From contig NC_092467.1 of NCBI RefSeq assembly GCF_047495875.1, positions 29,109,066 through 29,173,065 of the forward strand: a DNA stretch of 64,000 nucleotides, written 5' to 3'. Below are positions 26,430-37,200 of the stretch, piece by piece. The stretch is from Pithys albifrons albifrons. Lineage: Eukaryota > Chordata > Aves > Passeriformes > Thamnophilidae. The position numbers were made by a program, and so were the translations under genes. The stretch's first letter is position 1, and every line of letters starts with the position of its first letter. Below the pieces are notes generated by a model that searched no databases, was not told the origin of the DNA, and was given only the letters and a program-made list of their open reading frames with translations.

Positions 26430-26780
26430 TTATTGTTCATAATTTTTAGATCAACAGCAGTCATTTTCATTAGTGCTCTATGACCCAGTTCATCACTAAC
26501 ATGCTGAAAATTAAACATACACTGAAGCACTTCACTAAATCAGGGACTGGAGCTCCTTAATGACATGTACATGCATAATCTACCCGCCAGCCATAAGAAC
26601 TTTTTGCATCTATTTATGTCCTTTTTCCCCCAATGCAGAAAACGATGCCAAGATGCATTTTGCACTGCTCTACCGCACACTGAGACTTCCCCTGCTTGCA
26701 GCCTCCTGACAGAGAGCACTTTTACTTTCATTTATTACTTTAATGTAACTTTTTCCTTCGGTCTTTCACAACGTTGAGCA
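26430..26780. promoter_or_regulatory. Candidate conserved regulatory block
   Basis: A unique stretch with the palindrome catgtacatg (26564-26573) running into atgcataat, preceded by cttaatgac, and followed by ctatttatg and cattttgcactg. It has no repeat signature and no coding-like frame. The texture, short homeodomain/POU/HOX-like words in unique A+T-rich DNA, matches what vertebrate conserved non-coding elements look like. This is inference without alignment. Confidence 0.22.
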
Positions 26781-27404
26781 ACTTTCCCCTGGCTGTGATT
26801 GCCAGGGCCTGTTCGGCATCACGGCGGAGGAATCCCAGGCATGTTCCACCAGCACACAGCCCCCTCCTGACCCATGGGCAGTCTTCAGGCAGCCAGTCTC
26901 ACCTCTACCCTGAATTTTTTTGGAGCAGAGCTGGGTAAACCCCAGTTTTTCCATCTCACAAGAGCACTTTGTGATTGCAGGGTTGTTTTTCCCTCTTGAT
27001 CTTGTTGTGAACCAATAGGTCTCATTCGAAATGAATGAGTGAGAGAGAGAAAGGAGGAGAACAAATACCTTACAGTCCCCTGGTGAGGGAAATACTCAGG
27101 CTGCCAGCTCTCTAGGCTCAATTCCCAGCTCTAAAGTCTGTGCCTTTCACATCCCAGGCAGCCTCCCCACCCCAGGCTGCAGGATGCTCTGGCCTGGGGT
27201 GAGCACATACACCCTTTCTGTACACAACCAAAATTTGCTCTTTGCAAAAGAAGTGGGAGCAAACCCACCATGTTCCTCCAGTTTCCATCACAATTCATTG
27301 CTATTTTTCCACCTCCAAAAACATTTCATAAGAACTTTCCAGCCCATTCCCTTCTGTGGCCTTTAAAAGTGTCTCAGTCACCGTAGTTGTTTCAGTAGCT
27401 GGTC

Positions 27405-27440
27405 CCATTGGAGAGGGTTCAACTCTATTGATTCCAATGG
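27405..27440. repeat. Inverted CCATTGGA / TCCAATGG pair
   Basis: Two perfect 8-bp arms, ccattgga (27405-27412) and tccaatgg (27433-27440), are separated by 20 bp. Each arm carries a CCAAT/ATTGG word of the NF-Y type in opposite orientation. No TATA box or CpG island lies nearby to suggest a promoter, so chance is quite possible. Confidence 0.4.
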
Positions 27441-30400
27441 CACCTAATTTGTATGAATGAGTGTTTTCATGTGTACAGATATGTGTAATGGTTTGGAAGA
27501 CATTTATGTGCCTGATATAATTAAATCCAGTGGTCTTGTATTCCCTTAGATTTGGATAGTGGAGATATTATGAGTATACCAGCTCTTTCCTTATGGAAAA
27601 GTCTTACAGAATTTAATAAGAAAACAATAGCCATTCTTAGGCTTTGGAGCTTTTTAAATAGGATTTAAAATGAAATGACATCACTGCAATGCTATAGAAT
27701 GTCTTAAAAAGTCTTTGCAAGAAGGGATCATTCTCTATCAAATTTTAAAGATTACATAGCCATTTCCATAGATTATTTCATTTCTCTCTAATTTTACTGG
27801 TTGCACTCCTATTAATTTCTGTGGGGTTTTCCCATATGGCATGTATTATTTTGACCATAAAACTACTCCCTGAGGCAAAACAGGCTATGAAAGACCCACG
27901 GCCTCAGTTCAGCCCAATGAAATGGTAGTAGCTTCCATCAAGGCTGTGAGTCAGGTTTACACAACTGTTTGTGTCCCTGTTCCATACATGTACTTGAGAG
28001 CTCCTTGCAGACTGTGCAGCGATGGAAGGGTAGTTCCCTGCCCTGTGGGGAACGGTCTTCAGTTCCATATGTGAGATGTTTGAGTTCCTGTGTGTGGTTT
28101 ATCATGCGTGCTGGAGCCCATCACACCTATTTGCATATTGAAGAGATTAATGGTGTGAGCCATTAAAGCATTTTAAATTTTAATCAGCTTTTTCTTCCAA
28201 GCTTCCTCTCCTTTGTATCGTTTCCCTGTCCTGTTCCTCCCTTTGAGCTTCAGCCAGCAACGTTTATGGTGTGTTATAAACCACCACGTGCTCCTCTTCT
28301 TTTGCCACCACATCTGGCCAGGGTTGGCCACACTGCCATTTCACCTCCTTGGGCCTTCACCCATGTTCCTATTGCTGTGCTCACCCTTGCTCAGTGACCC
28401 TCAGTGGCAGCCTTCCATCCTCTCCAGTGCCCTGTGGAAGCACATGAAGTTAAATAACATCCCTTGACCATTAGCCTGGCCAGGAGCAGCCTGACCTATT
28501 CACTTATCAGAAGTTGATCTCCAAAGACCTGTAATCAGCACTAATCAGGACTAAATCTTATAGGCTCATATGTCTTCCCTGTCCTTCAGGATACCAGGAA
28601 TGCACTTTCTTGCTCGCTGCTGATGACTGTGGTGGGTGGGTGGGATGCCTTTCAGCTTTCACCTTACCATTGACCTTATGATTTATTTTGATTAACCCAA
28701 GCCTACTGAATTCCAACGCAGTGCAACCTGCACTGTAACCTCATGCCTAATTCGGCAAGCACACCGTAAGGCTTCACTTACGTTCATTTTGCAGTGATTT
28801 ATTTTTCTACTCATACCCTTATGAAAGTGGACACCACCCGTGGATGGTGGGGTCAGACTTCACCTTCTCTTGCATGAGCTTAAGTAAGCAAATGTCTTTG
28901 AGGGAACTTCAAAGCAGGGGATAGGGAGAGGGGCAGCTTTTTAGGCCTGTAATGAACAGCTTGGCATGTTGAGATCGAACCTCAGCATGATGCTGAATGT
29001 GTGGGCTTGTTGGATATACCAATGTGTAATATAAGCTCAGAAGAAAGCGTGATTGGGGTGTAGACTGGTACAGCTGCACTTTTGCCAGTGGACTGATCTT
29101 GATTTCCAGAGAGGGAGATCTAGTCTGTAATTTGTCATTTGAGATTACCTTAAGTTATCCAGTGTGGAGAGTAGTATGTCTCACCCTGACTACCCTGCAC
29201 ACAGAGTGACCAGGCCCTTGATTTTGAGCAAACTATACCATTTCTCCCAGAAGAGCATCTGGTCCCTAGTACAGAACTTTTGAAGCCTGGCTAGAAATCA
29301 CTTAACAGTGGGAACTTAGTTCTATAACAGCACAAATAATTTACAGCAAGGCTATTGCCATTATTATTTTGCTGCATTTCTTCGAGATATCAAATTATTT
29401 TATATTGCATATTTTCCCATGCCCTTTCCCTGCTTACACTGTCTGCCTCAGCTCGTTGCTAATGACTCAATGCTTTTGCTAATGCAAAAGCTCAGTGCAT
29501 TTTGATAAGTCTTCTGCCAAAGTGTCTCTAACAAAAATAAGAAGAATGACAAGTGGAACAGCACAGAAAGGATTCCAACAGCAACAACTGAAGGTTAAAG
29601 CAGCATAAAACAGGGGGAAAACATAACAAAACCAGAACACAGTGAACCCAGATTGCCTTTGTTAAAAATATTTAATGGTTAATTTTTTTATAGCCCTGTC
29701 TCTCAAGCTATCCATGAGATTTAGATTCTTTTATTTTGCAGTTGTAGAAATCTACCTTCAATTCCTGCTGGAGCAGGGGGAACTCTGTGTATGTATTTTG
29801 CACCTTCAGTCTTTGGCCTCATTGGGTTTTGGTCTTCTAAGAGTTGTAGCAAGGACATGTCTTATATCCATGGAAATGTGATAGGAAAAGGCTAATGGTT
29901 CACAGTCCATCAGCACAACTTGTTTCTCTGCTGCCAAAGGGCAAAGATGCCACAGTGGTGAGGTGAGACAAATATAATGCAGAGTGTGTAGCCAAGCATT
30001 TGGGACATTTCCTGGTTTGGCACATGTAGCCCTGCACCAGCTGGGGGTCTTATGTGGACCTCTGCACAGCTGGGGAGAGGGAGTGAGAAGCTGATCCAAC
30101 AGTGAAATTCCCAAGCATGGCACCAGCTGCTCCCAGCATGGTGCTGAAGCAGGGAGGGGGAAAACACTCGGACCTTACTCCTCAGTCCATGTACCCCTTC
30201 TCTGCCTCCTCCACCATCACTGCTTGTTTTTGGAAGACATTGTGGTTTCTCAGCTCTGTGCCTCTCCCTCTGCCAAATGAAAGAAGAGTCAGTCCTGAGT
30301 GAGTGGTTTTGCCTCTGTTTAGGATACACCAAATGATGATGTCACAGCTGTTAAAGGATGAACTCATGAGGCACCTGGGCAGTCAGGATGGCTGTCTGGG

Positions 30401-30643
30401 GTTTGTGTCTTAGGGCTGCAGTCAAGGGGGAATAGATGTACCACTGAACTGGCAACAGATGTCCCAAAGGATGATTTCAGTGGAACCAGGAAATGCATCT
30501 CCTCATGTTAGACCTTGGTGGTGTCAGCTGGGATTAAGTGCAGGGGAAATCAGTGACAGAACCATTTCATACACATAAAACAGCCTGTTTGAAATTCTGG
30601 AGCTTTCTGCAGAATTTAATAAATCTTTTCAGCTGTTTTACAG

Positions 30644-30750
30644 AACGCCTTGACAACCTTTTCAAAGATGCAGGAAGGCCAAAGTATCTAAACAGCTTTA
30701 AAGCTCTTGGCCCAAGATCCGGTCTGAGCACAGCTGTGTCTAACCCCACC
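30644..30750 (+). other. Exon-like segment of unknown identity
   Basis: A pyrimidine-rich stretch ending in ttttacag (AG at 30642-30643) is followed by a 107-base open segment that ends at acc|gtgaga, a good donor match. One frame is open through it and reads RLDNLFKDAGRPKYLNSF and on for 35 codons. The same frame stays open to a stop at about 30864. I do not recognise the peptide. The acceptor and donor are seen directly. That this is a real exon, coding or not, is inference, and splice-like sites of this quality occur often by chance. Confidence 0.12.
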
Positions 30751-33700
30751 GTGAGAACCAGAAAGTTGCTGAATTCTTCATTTGTTAGAGCTGTGAAGGT
30801 CTTGGTTTGGCACTTCTCCACTGTGAAAAGTCCCTTTTTGAAGCAAGCCCCATTTCATCATTGAGGGCTGAAGTTACAGGTGTCCTGAGAGCAGAGAGCA
30901 GGTGGCCCAGATCAGGGGACAGCAGCAGCTGCAGGGAGGGGTGGCCCCACTGTTATGTCCCTGATGTTATCTATGGACCCTCAGTAATGCTGTTATCCAA
31001 GAAAATTTTAGAACCTCAAAGGTTCTAAAACCTCAAAGCATTTGGAAACATAAAGTAATGCCTTTTAGTCAGGAGTGAAGAATTTCAGGACAATCATATC
31101 TGGATTCCTCTCCTCATGCCACAAAAAGACATTTTTAGTGCCCTTGAAGTCAGTTGAGGTCTTTGCAGGGGGAGGACTCTGCCCTCTCCTGTAGGGTTTT
31201 TCCAGCACTACCCATATCAGTGCTGTAAAGAACTCCTGCTTGTACAACAGTGATCCAATGGGACTTTTTGAAGAAAATTCCGTTTTTGAGGGAATTTAGG
31301 TACCATTTTCCTTTGAATTAAGCTCTTAAACTCTTTAGCTGTCTGACACCAAGTTACCAGCTCCCATAGGGTCTGTGTATGAAGGTCCCTCAGGTCACAG
31401 GGAGTCTTAGCCCAACAATAAGGTACAGGTGAGTGGGTCTGAGGCACGTGGGTGTCATCTTGGAGGATGTTGGGAAAGACCTCCAGAGTGAAATATTGTG
31501 GGGATGATGAACCCTTTGCTGTGCTTCCAGCCTTTCTGTGGGAATATGGGAGTATGGATGAGTGCTAAGCTGAGCTCCCAAGGGGCAAGGCCATCAAGGA
31601 CTCAGACTGTGAGTCCTTCTTGGCTGGGTCCTACGCTCACTAGTTGTTTACAACTAGTCTAGATTAAACACTGAAAACTAAATGCTAAATGTCAATTTTG
31701 GGAAGCCTCCTGTTGACACAGACCCATCAGCTCAACAGTCCCAATCTACTGATACCTTGGAGAAAATTATGTCTTTTGGATACCTGTCCCCACAATGGGA
31801 TAATCCTGTCCTATAGGAAAGATGCAGCACATCCCAAACTCTTTTGAGTAATACCCTTGGAGCCTGGATGGTCTGGAAGGGCTTAATAGTCTAAATATGC
31901 CTGGGCCCCCAAAACAAGAGTGCAGGCATCCATCAGCTTGGCACGTAACAAACCTCCATGCTTCAGGAGGTTGATGTAGTCATTGCTTGGCTTCATGGCA
32001 CCAGCACCTGTCTTGCTGGAATGGGTTTATATCTGCTTTCTTCTCCTGGTCCTTTGGAGGAACCCAGTGATGGATCTCACTCAGGTCTCATCCCCACCCT
32101 GCAAATCCTACATTGTTATCACCTGCAGCACTCCATGAATGTTTGCTTTCTTCTGCCTTGGGCCAGTGGCATTGTGTTCCTGCTGACACAGAATCTCCAT
32201 GGACCTCAGATCCCACATTTGCAGTTGGAAGGTCTCTGTGCCTTGGGGCTGATCCCAGCTCCAAGAAAGATCTGCCCTGGGCTGAGTGTGGCAGTGGGGC
32301 TCTGCTGTGGTGTGCTGGGGCTCAGACTCCTCCAGCACCTCGAGTGACGTGATGTTTTCTCCTTTCTTCTCTTCAAGAGAGGTTAATTTGGTTGTTTTGC
32401 AAACCTATGTCAACTGCCTTCTTTTTAACCTGTGAAAATAGAATTGCCAAAAAGCCCCAAACAAACCAGCTGAATTTCAACATGTTTGAATCAGAAAGCT
32501 TTCTCTTTTTGCATTTTATTTGAAGCAGCTTTTTAAAAAGTCCTCTGAAAAATTCTGCTTTTCAATCCAAAGTTGTTTGAGCTTTTTTCCTGGAATATCC
32601 TTCAATTTTCCTGATACAACCAAGCGTATCTCTCCTCCCTCCCCTCTGAAAACAGTCTGTAAAGAAAATAATCTGATTTTGGGCTGAGCAGAGCCATCAA
32701 TTAATCTCAACAGAATATGCTGCACACTTCTCAGTTCTCAAAAGAAAATCTGCCCCCTCCCCCCCTTTTCTTTTTGTCCCACGGTTTTCTCCTTTGTTTC
32801 ATGAGGTCGACTTGGGACAATTCCTCCCCTCCCCAGTTTTCAGTATTACACAAGTGGACCAGAATAAACAGCCATTCAGCTGCTCCAACCACAATCTAAA
32901 TGAGAATGAGAAGATATTTCAGCTGTTTCTCTGGGTTTCCATTTTTCTCAGTTTCTGGCTCAGTGGCTCCCAAACTCTATTACACTAATTGTTCTTTTCC
33001 AAAATCCAACTGTCAACAAAAGGCAGGGAACCAGTCTAACATTTTCAACTGGAATTTCCACTGCTTTGGTTCATTTCTGGCTCTGACTTTCCCAAACTTG
33101 TTTGCCCTCTGAGAAATTTGACATTTTGAGATATTTCCCAAACTTAAATTTGGTCACATAAACCTTTAATCTGACAAACATGAAATTCATTATCATAAGG
33201 ACATTTCATGGTGGGCCAGATACAAATGTCTCCCTTGTTATACAGTTTCCAGTCCATGATGAGACAATTAAAGTGTTTCTGTGGAACTATATGGAACCAG
33301 TACAAGGTCAAGCCAATGGTGTGAGCTCCTCAGTGCAAACCCAACCCCATGGGTTTCCACAGGAACTTTTCTTTCACAAATATATTTAATTCCTGGCCAA
33401 AATGCCCCTTTTTCAGCCAAAATTTATCTTACAAATGCAGTGCACATTGTCAAAGGGAATGCTTGGGCTTTGTTCAAGACAATTGTTTGTCAATATGTTT
33501 TTCCAGTGTTCTCCTAATGGGAAAGGCCTATCCCAGCAGCACTTAAACTGCTTGGTTGTGCCCAGGATGCAGAAACATGTGGTAGAAACAATAAAGTAGT
33601 ACAATGACATCTTTATATTGTGGGCACTGAATTGTTTGAGAGTTACTGAGTAAAGTCAAGTCTGTATTTATCTACATTTTGCATCACCCGCTGCCAGACT

Positions 33701-33904
33701 CGCTTGTAGTGAATAGAATAAATCAGGTGCTTAAAATTAGGCACTTGCTTAAGGGCTCTGTTAAAATACAGCCTAAATGCTACTGCACATTGAGGAAGGA
33801 CTTAAATTTTCCCTAGCAGAGAAATGTGAGAGTGGGGTATGGAAACCCCTTCTTGGATTTAACCCAATGAGACCAAACTAAACCCAAGCGAAGCCTTTCT
33901 CAAC
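30751..33904. other. Unique non-coding sequence
   Basis: Apart from the hairpin at 31006-31038 I see no gene, RNA or mobile element. A short match to the end of hAT-type transposons (cagtggctcccaaact, about 32960) lacks a partner end and was rejected. Confidence 0.6.
31006..31038. repeat. Perfect hairpin with overlapping direct repeat
   Basis: The arms ttttagaacct (31006-31016) and aggttctaaaa (31020-31030) are exact reverse complements with a 3-base loop. The word aacctcaaag also occurs twice in direct orientation 18 bases apart or nearly so (31012-31021 and at the end near 31029-31038). This layout is what a template-switch or slippage event at a short inverted repeat would leave. Confidence 0.8.
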
Positions 33905-34200
33905 AATTTTATTCCTTTTTCCCTTTAAATTTCTCTTTTCCTCTCTTTTCTCTTCTCCAGCCTAGAGGCTTTGATAAAATGGAACAAATAAGAAGGCAGG
34001 GTAATTGTTTGCAGTGCTGGGGAACTTTGTGTGACGTGTCCCAGAGTCTCTGTGCGGGGCGGGGGGAGCAGGCGCTGGCAGCTGCTTTCACTTTGGAGCC
34101 ATGTTCGGGGCTCGCAGCTAATGCAGTTGTTACACATTTACAAACCTCTATCACTCTGAGGCTCTGTCTTGACACCCACCCGATTTTGCTTCCAGTTTGT
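33905..34200 (+). other. Exon-like or regulatory GC-richer island after a strong polypyrimidine tract
   Basis: About 50 bases of nearly pure pyrimidine run into ctccag (AG at 33959-33960), a textbook splice acceptor. A possible donor, gcagg|gtaatt, follows at 34000/34001. From about 34030 the sequence becomes richer in G+C and CpG (gacgtg, tgcggggcgggg, ggcgctgg, gttcggggctcgc), unlike its surroundings. A 74-codon frame is open through 33979-34203 but resembles nothing I know. It could be a non-coding exon, an enhancer with CRE/GC-box words, or chance. Confidence 0.2.
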
Positions 34201-34217
34201 TGAGTTCTGCCTTGGTT

Positions 34218-34275
34218 TTCTTTTTTTTTTCTCTTTTTTTTTTTTCTTTTTCCCTGCTATTTTTTTGTTGTTGTT
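34218..34275. repeat. Polypyrimidine / T-rich tract
   Basis: Long T runs broken by single C residues, then ttgttgttgtttg. The tract closes the G+C-richer island on its 3' side, so that island is bracketed by two pyrimidine tracts. Confidence 0.85.
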
Positions 34276-37200
34276 TGCAGAATGAATAACAATCTTTTCA
34301 AAAGCAAGAATAAGACCCTGGCCACTCTTGGCTGCTGCTCTCCCTGTGCTACCACTCCTTCATGTGTATAAATTTAGCAGGGGGTCCAGGAGCTAAAATG
34401 GGAAGCACATGGGTTTGTGACTTTGCAATTGAAATAAAAAAATCTAATATGACAGAAGAAACATGTTGTTTACGGAACTACCATTTTCTATGAAGGACAT
34501 CCCTACCAAATAGTAATTAAAACTACCATGATGACCTCAAAGTTTCATTTGTTGGGCTGGGAGGAAGGAAAATACTGATATTTTCAGTGGGTTCTGCTGA
34601 AACAATTTATTGAGACCCACAGCTGGTTTTAATGTGCTGATGAGCTGGGAAAACAGTCAAAATTGTACTCCAGTCAAGTGACTATGTAATATCTGAGGGC
34701 AGAACCAGACCAAAATCTCTGTCATTTTATTTATTCTAATGAACAGTGTTTTGTAACTGAAAAACATAATTGCTCTGCATATGTGTTACAGGCACACTTC
34801 ACTAATAACATCCATAGTGCCACCAGTGGAACAAATGAAAATACTTTGATTTATTTGACTCTTTTGGAATAAACCAAATATTTGGTATGAAAATCTTCAG
34901 CAACAGTTATTCAGGCTGTAGGAAGGAAACTTGTGTTCCTTAAAATAAAAATAATGGATTTTTTTGCAAGAAAAGACATTTTTAAAAAAAATTATTTTCT
35001 ACCTTTTAAAGTATATTTCAGTTTTTTCACTGGAGTTACCTTTGAAGTCAAAGATACAAAAACAATCAGCTTTAAAATTAGCACATAAAATTAATGATTG
35101 CTGGAGTTGGCAGGCTGACTGGAAAACCAGGACTCTTCTGGCATTTTCATTTGGAAAAGCTTCAAAGCTACTGCCTGTGTTTGACATTAGAAGTAAGGGC
35201 TGAAGAGTGAGGGAGAAAAAAGAAAAATGTCTCCCAAATATCAGGTGCAAAACAAATTTCAGGACACAGAAAACCCCAAACTGTGTTTGCAGTCTCAGAG
35301 TTGGGGACATCATTTAAAGCAAATCTTTTTGCAAAACTCTGAGTCTGAGATTTGGTTGGTTGTTCATTTGTTGGGGTTTGTTTAGTTGTTGTTGAAATTG
35401 TTGTGGGTTTTTTTCTTTAGCACTTACATGTGAAAGGAAACAAGGGAATGGTTGGGGGGAAGCAGTAGAAGAAGCCATATAACAATTCATAATAAATAGT
35501 AGCTGTACCTACCCTAGAAGAACAACATATCTGTAGGAACAACCAACTTGTGTTACGAAGACACTGTGGGATTTGGCTAAACTTTCTTAAAAATCTGAAA
35601 TCTTCTCATTCCTTGAAGAGTCTCACATATGATTACCCACCTTATGACCAAAACTAGCAGCCCATGCATTTCACTGCATTTTTTTATTGTCTGAGTAAAA
35701 TAAAGCAAAATTTGCTGGGGACCAAAGGACAAAAAAATTACCTGCTTTATACCTTCATTAGCAGAAAATTAAGTTTTCCCTCTGCTATGAGAAGCCAGCT
35801 GGGTGTGGGGCTGGTGATGGAAGACAGCTGCAAACAAATGTGTTGAGTGAATTAATGTTCTGTGTGATGGTGGAAAAAGAGTTCAGCACTGCAGGATGGG
35901 TTTGGTGATCACGTGGGTTGAGCGAGGTTGAGAGGGGGACAGGAGAAACTGCCTGAAAATTCAGCAGCAAACTCTGCATTACAATTTAAAAAAGGAAGGA
36001 AAGGATGTCACGAGAGGAAAAATGGAAGAAAATATGCATTTGGAGCAGCAAAACTGGCAAAATGTGAGTTGCTGTAAGTTGGATTCTTGTTTTCTCGAGT
36101 GGATTTGGCTTCAAAAGTAATTAGCTTCTTGTCACATGCTTTGGCAGTCACGCCAAACAGTTCAACAACACATTATTTTTGTCATTGCACAAAAGGTGAT
36201 ATTGAGCCCAGAATAACTGTTTCCATTTATGACTTTGGCTTTTGGCCTAGGCTCAAAGGAAGTGGGGGGGGAAAAAATATCCTTTTCTGAAGGTCTTGGG
36301 GCACTTGAGTCTCAGATGTTGGTGTACAAGAAAGTTTACCAGGGTCCCTGTGTCAATAGTAAAGCCAGATCTCTGACAGCTTTTTTTGGGTAGTTTGTCT
36401 GTTTACTGGGGAGAAAACCCAGCAGAGAAGCCATGTGGGACCAGGAACTGAGGCCACAGTGATTCCTTAGTCCTACCAAAGCCATTTCTAAGGTGTCAAC
36501 AACTTCAGGAGGAAGAGCAAGACTCAGTAGCCAAGATCTGTGCATGCTCCCACCCCTCCAGCTCTAAGCACTATTCCAGTACCCACTGAGGCACACACTC
36601 AGGAATGTTCCTTTAACATCCCAGGAAAATATTTGGGTCTGAGAAGGGTGACGGAGTTCCCTCTTGCTAAAGAAATTAGTATTAAACCTGAATATTGATT
36701 AAGTCAACAAATCATGCTGACCAGGGCATAATAATCAAAGAGGTACCCACAGGGATAGATTCCAGGCAAAGAAGGTTTTTGCTTTCAGGGGAATGGAGAG
36801 CACACTGTGGCTGGATGTATATGTGGAAATGGATTTAATAAGCACCTGCTGAGTCTCCCTCCTACTTCCCTGCCTGTAAATACCCATTGTGGTATTTTAA
36901 TCTTGATGTTTCTAATAAGACAAGAAAATCTTATTAATAAGTCCATTTTGGAATGTTTCTGCTTAGTCAGTTCCAGGGCAACAGTTAAGCTTGACACAAC
37001 CGTGTTTGCTTTAAATTGTGTGGACCCTGCCAGTCCATGGGAGTGATTCATTTGCTGGCTAATTAACAAATGTCTAATGTAAATTTAACATTCACTTTGA
37101 CTTACATTCCTGCAGCCCAAACTTCTTTTTGATTGGGGTAGCTGCAAGTGGAAGCCAAATATTTTCCTTGGTGGAGCCAAGGGGATGGCATATGCTACTC

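Larger units (their letters stand above)
21331..30643. other. Unique non-coding sequence
   Basis: No gene or mobile element was recognised apart from the small features listed. A 215-codon open frame at 23947-24594 (plus) is the longest in the window. It has no signal peptide, domain or motif that I recognise, and no Kozak-like or splice context that would single it out. It sits in a locally G+C-richer patch (about 23.9-25.3 kb) where stops are rarer, so I treat it as chance. Confidence 0.6.

Noticed and set aside
32959..32985. hAT transposon end-like sequence (cagtggctcccaaact)
   Set aside because: No inverted partner end and no 8-bp target duplication found nearby, so probably chance.
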